Assembly: GCA_963281155.1 (NCBI GenBank)
Contig: CAUJLY010000005.1
Coordinates: 2,108,001 to 2,172,000 of the forward strand
Length of the DNA: 64,000 nt
Source: Rhabditophanes sp. KR3021
Taxonomy: Eukaryota; Nematoda; Chromadorea; Rhabditida; Alloionematidae
Direction: 5' to 3'
Of the stretch, positions 24,144 to 34,810 are shown one piece after another (within the stretch, counting starts at the first letter, position 1; the number at the start of each line of letters is the position of its first letter). The notes below the pieces were generated by a model. The model had not been told where the DNA came from. It did not search any database and worked only from the letters and a program-made list of their open reading frames with translations. Both the position numbers and the translations under genes were made by a program.

Positions 24144-26241
24144 ATGTCACTAAGTCGCTTGGCTCCATCAACTTCACGTATTGGAAGTATCCTTTCTCTT
24201 AGATCAAGCCATCATGCTGCCGTTGCTGCTCCAGGTTCGTAAACCTTAGGTTTGGTTTCTAATAATCTTGGTTTTTAGCTGCCGTAAAGCCCGAGGATAT
24301 CGATAACCCAAATTTCTTCCAAAAGGTTGCTCTCAGATTCAAGGGTATGTTTTTAATATTGCCGAGTAGTCTTATAATCTTGGTTGTTTAAGGAATTCCA
24401 CTGAAGGGCGAAGCTCATGCTCCCAAATGTATGTTCGATGATGTTGACAAGGAATGGCACGCTCCAGCTGCTTTACCAGCCATGCCAAAAGAGTTCAAGG
24501 AACACGCCGATCGCGATTTGGTGAACTTCCCATATCCCGAGAGACCAATGTATCCACCACAAACTCGTCTCTTCATGATGCCAAATGCTTGGTTCACACC
24601 CTTCCAAAAGGTAACCGGAACCTCAGGTCCATACCTCTTCTTCGGAGGGCTTGCCACATTTTTCGTCAACAAAGAATTGTGGGTATTCGAAGAACAAGGT
24701 CATATGCTCTGTGGGTGGATTTTGTTCTACTTGATCCTGTCAAGATCTATCGGATACAAGACTGACAACTGGCTCTATTCTGAATACCAAAACAGAATGG
24801 CTTATTTCAAAGGATTGATCCAAGAAGATCTTAAGGAAGCTGTTGAATTCAGAAAGTCAAGTGCCGTCGAAGCTCAATCTCTAAACGAAATCAAAGCTGC
24901 CTTCCCTGTCGTAATGAAAGAAAATATGGCAAGTTTAATTAAAATTATTAAAATACTTTAGCAACTACTGAATGGAAGTTATGTATGCTTCATTTACGAT
25001 TTTCTCAATTAAAAGTCAAACGGAAAGGTCCTATAGACTTTTATTAAAATAGTAAAAGTTATTAATACTGGGAGCATGTGCCGTAAAACTCCTTCATGCT
25101 TGCATTACTTGTTGGATTGCTCCATCTTTTGAAAACACCCTTCATGATTGGCTCCATATCTTCCCGTCTTGTGTATGAAATTCTAATCAAATGAATTTTG
25201 TTTTCCTTGCAGTAGTCATTTTTCATTCTATAATACTTTTTCTGAAGTTCGAATCTAGCTTTTGAATTTTCACCAATAATGAAACCGAATGGCAATAACT
25301 TCCACCCAGAATCACCAATAAGATCTTCATAACTTTTCTCCTTATCAAAAATTAATTTTCTTCCATTTAGTTTGAAATTTTCCAAAAAGGTTCTAGTTTC
25401 ATCGTGAAATTTTGAAACACTGGCACAGTGTGAGCAACCAGATCCATGATAAGTTTTTAGGTTGATAGTTGCCACATAATGCATTTGACATTCTTCATTT
25501 GTACAAACGAAGCATGCTTTCGTTCCAACACTTTTAGTGGGTAACTCCAAATTGACCAATTCTCTAGTTTCGCATAAAGGTCTTTGATATAGTCCTTCAT
25601 AAATTTGTGGGTGTAAGTTCTTCAACAGCTTACAATCACATAGTTCTCTTCCATTGCAAATATTGCAGGCGCGAATCTCATTTTTTGCTACAAAGCGACC
25701 TAGTCTGTGTTGAGAGTTGTAACATAGAGATACCGTTTGCATTTACATTTAGAGGCCTTGTTGGAAAAACAATTTTGTGCCTAGAACTGCTGTATGCAAT
25801 GGTATTTCTAGTCCATACTTTCTGATGAGTTGCCTTTGGAATAACTTCAACAGTACTTTCATAGACTAATCGAAACTTAGAAATGTTGTTATAATTGAGT
25901 AAATTATCATTTTGTGGTCTGATACATACGACTAAAAAGACGCCGAAAATGCGTTGTTATAAGTTTCTTAAAAACCCATCATTATTATTGGATAATTTTA
26001 GGCAATCCAACTTGAGGCCACTTACCGTAAGAACGTTCAACAAGTATCTCAAGAAATAAAGAGACGAGTTGACTTTTTGGTCGAGACCGAAGCTGCCAAG
26101 GAAAGATTCGAAAAAGATTTCCTCCTCAAATACATTACTGACGGCGTTGTTTCCCAAATCGAATCAAACCAAGGAGGAATCAGAGACGCTTATCTTGAAG
26201 ATTGCATCAAGGAATTAAAATCTTTGGCCGCTAAAGCTTAG
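24144..26241 (+). CDS. ATP5PB: Mitochondrial ATP synthase subunit b
   Basis: Four exons: 24144-24234, 24279-24344, 24393-24928 and 26002-26241; phases close to 310 aa, near the size of nematode ASB-1/ASB-2. A Ser/Arg/Ala-rich mitochondrial presequence (SLSRLAPSTSRIGSILSLRSS) leads. Conserved region: TGTSGPYLFFGGLATFFVNKE and GWILFYLILSRSIGY (membrane hairpin), followed by the long peripheral-stalk helix (RKSSAVEAQSLNEI; IQLEATYRKNVQQVSQEIKR). Role: stator stalk of F1Fo ATP synthase. Intron 3 is 1,073 nt and starts with GCAAGT rather than GT; the GC donor is the only one that keeps KENM-AIQLEATYR intact. That intron contains an antisense gene. Confidence 0.92.
24929..24934 (+). promoter_or_regulatory. 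GC-type 5' splice site (GCAAGT)
   Basis: Exon 3 of the ATP synthase gene ends ...AATATG and the intron starts GCAAGT, with acceptor ATTTTAG at 25995-26001. The GCAAGT form is the known consensus for GC-AG introns. Confidence 0.75.
25062..25742 (-). CDS. Virus/phage-type zinc-finger nuclease-like protein nested in an intron
   Basis: Intronless 226-aa frame antisense inside ATP synthase intron 3. The N-terminal half has cysteine pairs CNIC and CDC, then a treble-clef-like block with CFVC...C, H and GCSHC. The C-terminal half ends with NDYCKENKIHLIRISY, a signature of small PDDEXK/Vsr-like nucleases and homing-type enzymes in large DNA viruses and phages. Where active relatives carry an acidic FDF and (I/L)E-x-DG-x-QH core, this copy reads LPFGFIIG and ARFELQKKY, so the catalytic acids appear lost. 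Such genes are not usual animal genes, so transfer from a virus or microbe is inferred. It could be domesticated as a DNA-binding protein or be decaying. Confidence 0.5.
   Translation of the reverse strand: MQTVSLCYNSQHRLGRFVAKNEIRACNICNGRELCDCKLLKNLHPQIYEGLYQRPLCETRELVNLELPTKSVGTKACFVCTNEECQMHYVATINLKTYHGSGCSHCASVSKFHDETRTFLENFKLNGRKLIFDKEKSYEDLIGDSGWKLLPFGFIIGENSKARFELQKKYYRMKNDYCKENKIHLIRISYTRREDMEPIMKGVFKRWSNPTSNASMKEFYGTCSQY
25743..25965 (-). pseudogene. Out-of-frame upstream part of the nested nuclease-like gene
   Basis: About 70 stop-free codons with protein-like composition (for example VIPKATHQKVWTRNTIAY) run toward the nested gene in another frame and end about 30 codons inside it. 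No ATG or splice pair joins the two frames, suggesting a 5'-extended ancestral gene broken by a frameshift. Confidence 0.35.
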
Positions 26242-26996
26242 ATTTAAAATGATTAATTAGAATTGGGAAAATCCTATTAATTTGTTCCGTTAGAATTTAA
26301 AATAAAATACTAGGAAAATCATTATTGTGTTTAGATTTTGTTATTGTTTAATTTCTGTTGTTATTGAATATTAGCTGTTGATAAGGTTATAAATAAATAT
26401 ACAAAAAATAAAGCTCAGACCTATCATTTATGGATCAGGGATTTATTTTAAAATCTCACAATCTAGGCTTGTTTTATCATCCTCGCTTTGAACATTTAAC
26501 ATTGTGTTTGACAACTTTTAACAAAGTATCTGCGCCACAGATGCAATTGCAAACTATGTTCGTAAGTACATTTTATGGTTGACAATTTTAATTATATAGG
26601 CTAATTAAAACGTATGCATCTTTTTAGAGACTTGTCATAATAGAAAACTAACTAATTTGTTTGTAGTTCTAGAGATGTTCCATGATATTTGATAAAAAGC
26701 TTTTTAAAACAAAGTTAATTTTAAGGTTTTCTGAAGGTAAAAATATTGGGTGGAATGAACACTGCTGTTTTTCAAATTTTATCAATTTGATGTAACTTTT
26801 GAACTAGAGCAGGTATTTTGCAATCGGTGTTAGCACTGTTATTTAATCGAATTATATAAAGCACGATTAATATTGTAAACGCAAATGTTGCCCTAAATAA
26901 TATGCTCCTTCGTAGAATATGTTTATTCTAGTGATTCAAATTCGATTTAGATATTATTAAAAGATTTTATTAAAAGCACACAACAACTAATGACAA
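26242..26996. other. Intergenic, convergent 3' flanks
   Basis: 755 bases between the ends of two convergent genes. AATAAA-type signals occur near 26300 and 26400. No gene seen. Confidence 0.4.
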
Positions 26997-29911
26997 TTAT
27001 TTAACGAGATGGCAAGTAAGACGTGATTTTCCCGTTTCTGAGTCTATTCCAAGATATTGAATTCTAATTTCATCACCAACCGATTTATTGAAAACGGAAG
27101 AATCCACGACTTTCTTTCCACTGAAGTTGAAGTTACTAATGAAATGAGGTTTACTATTCTTATCAAATGAAACCAAGAATCCAGAAGGCATAATTTCGGT
27201 AATTTTGGCACTATAAAATGCTCCGAAAGTCAATTGAACTTCTTTCTTGGTTCCACACAATTCCTCAATCATTTTCGTGGCTTCCAGAAGGTGTTCCTGC
27301 GAAGGAGCAAACAAATTAATTTTCAACTCGTCGTCACTTGTAATCTTGACACCAGTTTCACTTTCAATCAACTTAGCATTAAAAGCTCCATTTTGGAACA
27401 ATGCTCTTTTGCTTAGCATGGTAATTTTCAAGTCTTCAACAACAGGTACTGAATCTTTGAATGCCTTTCTTACTTCTGGTTGATTTTTTTTCATTTTGTC
27501 CAAAAGATATTTTAAACCTGTCTTAGCTTTTGATAAGACTTGCTTGGTAATATCAACATCTAACCCATCAATCTTTACATCCAATTGCATTGCTGTAAAC
27601 CCTTTTTGTGTACCAGCAATTTTGAAATCCATGTCCCCGGCATAGTCTTCAAGTCCGTTTAAATCAGTTAAGATAACACTTTTCTTACTTTCAATGCAGT
27701 TTTCACTGGACATTAATCCCATTGCAATTCCTGCTGCTGGATTTGTAATTGGAACTCCAGCGTCTCTCAAAGCTAAGGAGCCACCGCAAACTGCTGCCAT
27801 TGAAGTCGACCCATTGGATTCAAGAACTTGCGTATTCAATCTAATGGTGTAAGGAAAGTCCTCTGGAACAGTGTATTTCAATCCTTTTTCAGCCAGATTT
27901 CCGTGCCCAATTTCTCTTCGATTTGATCCACGGCTTTGCGAAATCTCATTTGTCGCGTAACCAGGAAATTCATACTGATGCATGAACATTTTTCTTTCTT
28001 GAGCTCCAAGCAATTGCGAAATTGAGTCGGCTCTAAAGGCGGCTGATGGTGAATCAAAAGTGATTGTACTCAGAACTTGAGATTGTCCTGAAGAAATTTT
28101 AGATTAATATTGTATGTTAAAGTGTTTGTTGGTAGAGAAACTATATTGGGTAGTAAGAATCATTAGCTATTCGCATTAAATTACGTAGTTGGGAAGGATT
28201 GTGTAAGGATCAACTAAGGCACAATGTCATTTTCAATGCTTATATTTGTTTGGCTCAACCTGGCTGGGACAACAAATTTGTTCCGATGAAAACCAATGTC
28301 ATGTCTACTTTCTGGACAATCCAATGTTTAAAAAAGGAATTTTCTATGTCAGCGAGTCTAGAATGAGTGACAGAATAGATGAGAACTTCAAAAAGTACAC
28401 TCGTCTTTTACAAGGCGATGATTTATTTGTCAGGAAAGGAAGTAGAATGGGCTCAATTGAGAAGCATTTATCGGCAACTATCCATGTAAAGCTGCCAGTG
28501 TCTTCTAAAGAACTGTCTATGAATCTGGAATAAATTCAAGCGCTAGATTACCAATTCCGATAAGGGAAAGTGTAACATGGCTGACGTCTATTTCTCGATC
28601 AAATCAATGCATGTGCTGTCGCTAACACCACGGCTTTAGAGATGTACAAACTTAAGATGGCTACTGATGATTAAGTGTAATAAATATTTTAGTTCCCCTG
28701 TTTAATTTGTTGAATAATCGGATTAAAAGCATTATGTTGCATCGAACTAACTGAAAATAAAATTAGCTGAGTTCCTGAACACAAAATTCTTACCCTCTCT
28801 GAAACATAGCTGATCCGTGAAGTTTCTTAAACATATCTGTCTTTATTGCCAATTTCCGTACTTCTTCCGGCGATCGCCCATCTACCCTAATATTTGAATT
28901 AATTGTTAAATTTCTTAACGTATGCTTTGCAAAGCTCCAAAAGAATTTATAAATCAAAAGGTCGAAATCTCCTTCGAAACTTTTCATATTTTCCTTCCTC
29001 AAGTCTCTCTTTAAGTTTCCAAATAATGTTTGAACCGCAATGTCTCTTTGCTCTTTATCCAAGGTGGCGTCTGTATAGATATATTCTAATTGGTTTGCAG
29101 ATAACTCTTTGATGGACTCATTCAATTTTAGCTCTTCCTTCGTTAGAACTTCATTGTGAATGTATGGTTTGAAGTCTGGGTTCATCTTCTTGAGTGTATC
29201 AACTATTTTATTGACCTCGATTAAGCCTTTGGTCATACAGTTTAGAAACTTAGTAGTAGTCATTTCCTTTCCTTCCATTTCAAGCATAACCATTTTCTTT
29301 TCTTCCGTCCCACTAATCAGGATATCGCAAATTGAGCTTTTTAATTCCTTTCTGGTAGGATTAATAATTACTGTTTCGTCAATCATCGCAACTCTTACTG
29401 CTCCTACTGGCCTAATCATTGGAATATTAGCCATCATCGCTGCTGCGGAAGCTCCATTAATTGATAAAACAGCCGAATCACATGATTCATCTACAGCCAA
29501 AGGTTTGCAGATTATTTGAATTGGATACGCAAACGAAGACGCAATCAAGGGTCTCAATGACCTATCGATATTTCTACCCAAAAGAATATCCGAATCTGAA
29601 TTATTTAGCTCTCTTCTTAAGAAATTATTCGGAATCTTTCCAACCGCAGCGGCACTAGCTTTGTATTCAACGGTTAAACCTAGAAAGTCAGAACCCGATG
29701 GAACTTTTCCTTTCACCAAAGTTGTTAACAAAGCATTTTCACCCATCGAAGCAACAACAGCTCCATCTGCAAACCTTGCCAAATGGCCACTTTCAAAAAC
29801 TAAAGGATGCCCATCTCCTAATTTAACTGATTCTTTCTTGTAGATTGTATTGTAAGAACGTTTGTATATTCTACAATAAGGCTCTTTTTGGCTTCGAAGA
29901 ACTGCAAGCAT
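26997..29911 (-). CDS. pnpt-1: Mitochondrial polyribonucleotide nucleotidyltransferase (PNPase)
   Basis: Two exons, about 29911-28794 and 28087-26997, roughly 735 aa. Both RNase PH cores are recognisable: LGDGHPLVFESGHLARFADG, LTVEYKASAAAVGKIPNNF and RNIDRSLRPL in the first; HGSAMFQRG, joined to QSQVLSTITFDSP, MHQYEFPGYATNE, REIGHGNLAEKGL and ESNGSTSMAAVCGGSLAL in the second, followed by DMDFKIAGTQKGFTAMQLD. A KH-like segment and an S1 domain (GAFYSAKITEIMPSGFLVSF) end the protein. A basic N-terminus fits mitochondrial import. The join is one base out of frame: the exon ends CAGAGAGG before GTAAG, while AGAGAG|GTAAG would give the conserved FQRGQ. A single extra G in GGG is the simplest reading. 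The 706-nt intron holds an antisense relic. Confidence 0.9.
28205..28676 (+). pseudogene. Decayed gene in the PNPase intron
   Basis: Plus strand, antisense to PNPase. One frame is open for 95 codons (28246-28533) with protein-like content such as KKGIFYVSESRMSDRIDENF and GSRMGSIEKHLSATIHVKL; protein-like pieces in other frames continue (IPIRESVTWLTSISRSNQC; NTTALEMYKLKMATDD, which ends at a stop near 28675). Frame changes are needed between the pieces and no start is evident. Family not recognised. Confidence 0.45.
28793..28795 (-). other. Probable one-base insertion at the PNPase exon 1 donor
   Basis: GGG immediately at the donor; with GG the donor becomes AGAGAG|GTAAG, the phase closes and the family motif FQRGQ is restored. 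As written, exon lengths 1118 + 1091 leave one base over. Confidence 0.6.
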
Positions 29912-30182
29912 CCTGTAAGTAGTTTTATGTTAATTTGGTGGCAAGTTTAAGTCATAAATACGTGATTGTTGGTCAAAACAAATAATGGAACGAGAAATGC
30001 ATTAATTATTGCACATTTGAAAGCGATTCTTGCAATGATGATCATTGGTAAGAAGTTTATTTTAAATGGTTGATCGAAAAAAATTTATTTATACAACTGG
30101 CAATACATAAAATACTGGATACAAATATATTCGTTTACAACAGTAATTAAACATTTTTAAAAGATTATTGTCTGGCATGTTT

Positions 30183-30580
30183 TTATCTGCACGTATGGCT
30201 TGCAGTAGTTTGGAAAACTCCACGCTTGTTTCCAGAGGTCATTTTTCTAGAAGAGTTGCTATTCAATTGTGGAATTAGAGCGTTTGAATGAACGGCTTTG
30301 AAGCAGTTGGAAAAGGCAAATAAGTCACCAAAGTCTGTAAATACAAATTAGTTAAGTTTTCATAGACGTTCTTACCATTAACAAATCTACTGTGAATAAT
30401 CTTGCATTTGTGAGTAGAATTGTTTTTAGACCCGCAATAAGAGTTACTTCCTACTGGTGGTGCATTACTATCCATGAATTCGTCTCTAAAGCGTGGATTG
30501 TAAGGCTCATTCGAGTTTCTATGATTTCTAAGTCTGCTAGAAACAGGATCAAACCCTTGGGGAATGTCGTGACTATCCAT
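30183..30580 (-). CDS. Small unrecognised protein
   Basis: Two exons, 30580-30376 and 30334-30183, intron 41 nt (GTAAGA...TTTACAG), phase 1; 118 aa. Rich in Asn, Ser, Arg and Pro at the front (PRFRDEFMDSNAPPVGSNSY), with a more ordered-looking middle HSRFVNDFGDLFAFSNCF and a basic Ser/Thr tail. No signal peptide or membrane helix. Function unknown. The closed splice phase and short canonical intron are the main support. It sits 271 nt upstream of PNPase on the same strand. Confidence 0.6.
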
Positions 30581-30754
30581 TTAAAAATAAATTATAAGTA
30601 GCTTGAGCAATCAAATAAATCTAAATGAAAGCAATGGTTATTGTACTAGTACAAACAAAACAAGACACAAAACAACTTTATACCAATGCATTTATCCAAC
30701 TTCGTTATAAGAAACTAGCGGATACTTGTTAGATACATATAATAAATACACAAA

Positions 30755-31378
30755 TTAAGACACATATTTAGATTTAAGCTTTTTGATACCAAGAACCAGT
30801 TTACTACAAACCATTTCAATAGCTCTTGGATCTCCACAAATTAAATAAATCTCACGCATCATCAAGACATGATCATTGCCCATATTCAGGAGACAAGCAT
30901 CAAGTCCTTTTACATTATGATAAACACGATTGTCTAATGAGCTTGCCAACTTCTCTCCTCTGATCCAAACACCCACCATAAATTCGTAGTCTCTGTGTTG
31001 AAGAATATTGTAAATCCGTTTCCCGACCGAATTCAACTCCACTATAACTTTTGTATTGCCCGTTCTATTGAGTTTCCCACCATCTAAGTCAGTTATTTTG
31101 CGGAGTATATAATTTTCAAGCGATTCTCCCTTTAACAAAGCATCTTGTAGTGACGAGGCGGCATCGGGTATTCGAAAATCACTTAGAACATTCTTAACAA
31201 GTTTCGTTGATATTTCACTAAGTTTGATCCATATTGCCCTATCTTGGTATTTGCTTTTTACCGGTAAGAACGAGGAAACTTGTCTTCTTTCCTTTACTAT
31301 AAGATCATCCAAGGATTTATATTTTCCTTCCATAGTCAAAGAAAGAATAAGCAAAATAAGTAGCTTTAAAAACTTCAT
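30755..31378 (-). CDS. Secreted protein of unknown family
   Basis: Intronless; 207 aa from ATG 31378 (an in-frame ATG at 31387 adds three residues). Strong signal peptide MKFLKLLILLILSLTMEG followed by a helical, basic protein: KERRQVSSFLPV, IWIKLSEISTKLVKNVL, RIPDAASSLQDALLKGESL and a C-terminal half with GVWIRGEKLASSL and three or so cysteines (ACLL, ICGD, VCSK). A TATA box stands 36 nt upstream of the ATG. I do not recognise it; a role as a secreted or excretory product is inferred only from the signal peptide. Confidence 0.65.
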   Translation of the reverse strand: MKFLKLLILLILSLTMEGKYKSLDDLIVKERRQVSSFLPVKSKYQDRAIWIKLSEISTKLVKNVLSDFRIPDAASSLQDALLKGESLENYILRKITDLDGGKLNRTGNTKVIVELNSVGKRIYNILQHRDYEFMVGVWIRGEKLASSLDNRVYHNVKGLDACLLNMGNDHVLMMREIYLICGDPRAIEMVCSKLVLGIKKLKSKYVS

Positions 31379-31413
31379 TGAAGTCAAATTAAAAAAGAGT
31401 AGAAAGTTTATTG

Positions 31414-31421
31414 CTTATATA
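31414..31421 (-). promoter_or_regulatory. TATA box of the secreted-protein gene
   Basis: Minus-strand TATATAAG, 36-43 bases upstream of the ATG at 31378, a normal distance for a very short leader. It argues for an independent promoter despite the 100-nt gap to the upstream gene. Confidence 0.5.
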
Positions 31422-31479
31422 AATGCGGAAAATTTAAATTTAAAATGATTAGCATATATTGATGCATATTCTCAGCCAA

Positions 31480-34400
31480 TTAATATCTTGGTACAGTTGA
31501 ATATCCTGTTTGTAATTCTTGCATCATTCTGTTTGTAAGTTGGTCAACATCATTGAAGTTTCCGGAAGATTTTGTAATAGTTTCTTTTTTGATTTCATTG
31601 ATCCTTTGTTGGCCTTGAACACTACTATCAGTTAATGGAGTTAAATGAGTATTTGCTTCCTTTTGAGAAGATGTTAGGTTGTCGTCGCGGAGTTGTTGGA
31701 CAAATTTCTTTGGACCTGTTAGGGATGGGTTGGTGCTGTGATAAGGAGCATATGGAGCATAGTTTGACGACTCTTCTCTGTATGAACTTGCAGAGTAGGA
31801 TGATTTAGTGGTTACTTTGGATGATGAATTTACGTCATTTACGTCAAGAACAGCTGTTGGTGTAGTTGTTGCGTATTGATGGATTAGTTCCCTGGGATTG
31901 GTAATCATGTAATCAGTTTTGATTTCGAATCTTCTGGATCTGGTGGAGTCTCCGAACATTGAGGATCCGGTTGAATCTCTTCCGGAAGGATATATGGGTT
32001 CAGATGGTTGATATGATTTGTTTGCCCCATACGGAGAAGCATTGTTATTTCTGTTGTTGACATTATTATAAGGCGAAGCATTGTTACTTCTGGATGGTAC
32101 TAAATTACCAAGACTGCCAAATGGATCGTCGTTTGGAGCATTTCCGGCATTTCCAGCATTTCCTAGATTGCTTCCAAGGTTAGTTGGAAATGGAGCTTCT
32201 GATGAAAGACGAGAATTGATATTTGATGCTCCACCACCACCACCACCCTCAGTCCATTCTTTTTCATAAATTTTGACACCTCCACGGCCATCACCGCCTT
32301 TTCTTTCGACAGTTCTTTGGTGAATGATTTCGACTTTTGGAGTCAAATCAGCAGGTCCTTTTTTCATTTCAATCCCATCGGCAGCAACTGTACCATCGCC
32401 AATTGGCGAATAAAACATTCTCTTTGGCTTTATTCCTTTTGGAACACCTAAAAATGATAGTAAAATATACACAATCGTAGAAAGACATCACAATATTGAA
32501 CAGTTCAAAACAATAGAGGGGATCATTTGGAATGGGTTCAAAAACGTCGAAATGCTCTACATGCTCATGTCAATGAATTATTTGGAAAGTACACCAATTA
32601 TTCAACTGATCCCACTGAAAAAGATGATATGCTTATCTTAAGATCAGTAAGTTCGCACCAAATAATACACATTTTACAGTCATATTTTACGCAATTTACA
32701 ATTGTACCCTTGAAACAAATGAAGTCATTTTAGTCAACATTTATGCTCCATGGTATGTTAAAATAATCACAAAGATTTATGTAATATTTCAGATGTCCAC
32801 ACCCCATACTATTGGTCTTAAATTTTGGTCAATCCGCTGCTCAACTTGAAGAAGAAGGATCGCCTATCAAACTGGCAAGTTTAGACTGAACTGCATTCCC
32901 CAAAAGTGTATCCTGATATTCAGGTGTTTCCAATACTTTACCTCCGTTACAATCAAATAACCATTGATATTCTGGGGGCAGAAGTATCTCATCTATCATT
33001 AATTGGCTAAAAAATAAGACTGCTGATAATGTCTACGAAGATATTGTTAATGATACCATGGAGACCAACTTTGCTGCGGTTAAATGGTGAAATTGTTGCT
33101 ATTCGTGAATCAGTCACTAGTGCAGCTCAATCCGTTGGAGTAGCAAAATTAAGTGTGGGGTATCCATAATGGATTTGTTTTATATGTTAACATTACTTTG
33201 AGTATTAATTTTAATAAAATTTTTTAAAGGACCTGCTAACTTACCAGTAGGATCAGTAATAATTTCACCACCATGCCAAGTTGTTTTACTCAAATCAACA
33301 CCACTTCCAACTCTGTCTCCAAATCCACCAAATCTGGAATCTTCGTAATCTTTTTGAGTCTTACGATTTGGGGTCAATGATCTCCTGTCATGAATAATGG
33401 AAGTAGTTTCATACTGAGCTGGGTGACCAGCAGAAGTTTTAGTATCATGGTTAATTAAAGCTCCATAATTGGTATGAGGAGAAATAGTTCTATCCCTAGC
33501 ATACATGGATTGGGGAGTTTGAGGAATATTTTGCTGACTTCCGTAGTAGCCAGACATATTTGAAGGTTGTTTAAGGTTCTAAAAGAAAACAATATAATAA
33601 AGAATGTCAAAGGGTAGATGAGATGAACCTTGTTCTTTAACAAAGAATGAGCTGCTGTAGGAGAATAGGATCTTGAACGATCTTGTTTATCCCTATTGCC
33701 ACCTTGATAATAGTCACCGGTGCCTACTGTTGATCTAGGTCGTTGTTGAGGATTTTGCAATGCCAAAGAATCGATAGCGTCCGACCAGCTAACTTCTTTT
33801 CTAAAATATGTTAAGATAAGAAGATGTGTAAGCCGAATGGTAGCGATCTGTTTAGATATATTTAGATCTATTTTTACGATCGAGACAACCAATAAAATGG
33901 CACGACACCCAGCCGCTTTTCATTAAACACTGACATACACATAACATCGCAATAAAAATACATCTTATTTTTTGCATTACCGCCCCTGCTATCATTAAAG
34001 AGCACCTCTAGAACAGCCCCAGTTTTTCGACTTTAATAACGAGCAATATATAAATCAAAATAATATATAACAAACAATGACGCCCCCAACATCAAAAATA
34101 TAACAACCAACACAAATACACGTAAGAAAGTTTTTGAATACCTTTTTTGTGGATTTCCATATCCTTTGTCATAAGGGGCAGTATACGAACTATTGAAAGT
34201 TGGGCAAGTTTCAGCATAGTTCATTCCCGATCCAATTGATCCATAACCAGAATTATTATTTAATCCAGCATTACTTCCATACATATAATTAGAACGATCT
34301 TTTTAAGTTGATCAAATAATGTATTAAAATATAAACATACCTGCAACAGATTCGGGCCTTTCAGAATAAGAAAGCAAATCCTTATTAGCCTCAATGAACT

Positions 34401-34494
34401 TTAGCAAAGCACGGTTTTGTGACTTAGATAATTCATTGATATTAACTACATCAACTCCATTCAAAATAATTTTATCAGAAACATCAACACTCAT
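31480..34494 (-). CDS. Gly/Ser/Asn-rich conserved-looking protein, family not recognised
   Basis: Five exons: 34494-34341, 34298-34142, 33800-33629, 33578-33245 and 32447-31480; all phases close to 594 aa. The N-terminal 50 residues are helical (INELSKSQNRALLKFIEANK). The middle is disordered (Ser/Tyr/Gly/Arg-rich: DRSRSYSPTAAHSLL, HDRRSLTPNRKTQ). A well-ordered, probably conserved core spans the exon 4/5 junction: DLSKTTWHGGEIITDPTG, then PKGIKPKRMFYSPIGDGTV and HQRTVERKGGDGRGGVKIYE. The tail has NNASPY repeats and a helical end (DVDQLTNRMMQELQTGYS). The composition recalls muscle or cytoskeletal scaffold proteins, but that is inference. Intron 2 can be retained to give a tail-anchored form; intron 4 contains a decayed PDI gene. 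Confidence 0.65.
32527..33170 (+). pseudogene. Decayed protein disulfide isomerase gene
   Basis: Plus strand, antisense inside intron 4 of the Gly/Ser-rich gene. Pieces in changing frames match a PDI thioredoxin domain in order: VILVNIYAPW, then FGQSAAQLEEEGSPIKLA (PDI: KAAGKLKAEGSEIRLAKVD), FPKSVYPDIQVFP, GGRSISSIINWLKNKTADN (PDI: GREADDIVNWLKKRTG) and EIVAIRESVTSAAQSVGVAK. In-frame stops and frame changes break every segment and the CxxC region is disrupted. No function is expected. Confidence 0.65.
34033..34494 (-). CDS. Alternative tail-anchored isoform of the same gene
   Basis: If intron 2 (34141-33801) is not spliced, exon 2 reads on for 35 codons to a stop at 34033, giving 139 aa. The added sequence is a near-ideal C-terminal membrane anchor: basic YSKTFLRV, then FVLVVIFLMLGASLFVIYYF and a short end LYIARY. 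The donor at 34141 (GTATTC) is weak, which would favour retention. A random intron would rarely give such a helix in frame, so I infer alternative use as a tail-anchored protein or a separate short gene. Confidence 0.5.
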
Positions 34495-34810
34495 TGCAAA
34501 CAAAAATCGTGTCTAAATGTTTCCAGGCAATAGTCGATTGCTTTTAAATTTTATGTTGTTTAATAATACTATTTTGTGGCATGATCATAGAATAAGAGTT
34601 ACTCGTTATTATTTTACGGCGGGGGTTGTGTTAAGATTTAAGTTAAAAAAAGATTGTCTTTTACTAAGATAATTCTAGAATTACGAGCATATAAATAAAA
34701 GCAAATGCTAATAAATATTATTAGATGAAACAAATATGTAATACTTTTTTATTGAAAATAAATAATTACAAAGCAACATGTCAAATTAAACAAAAATAAG
34801 TAATATCAAT

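Noticed and set aside
24909..26001. Using the GT in GTCGTAATG as the donor of ATP synthase intron 3
   Set aside because: It keeps frame but removes six residues (VMKENM) that fit the family's stalk helix; the GC donor has a better consensus.
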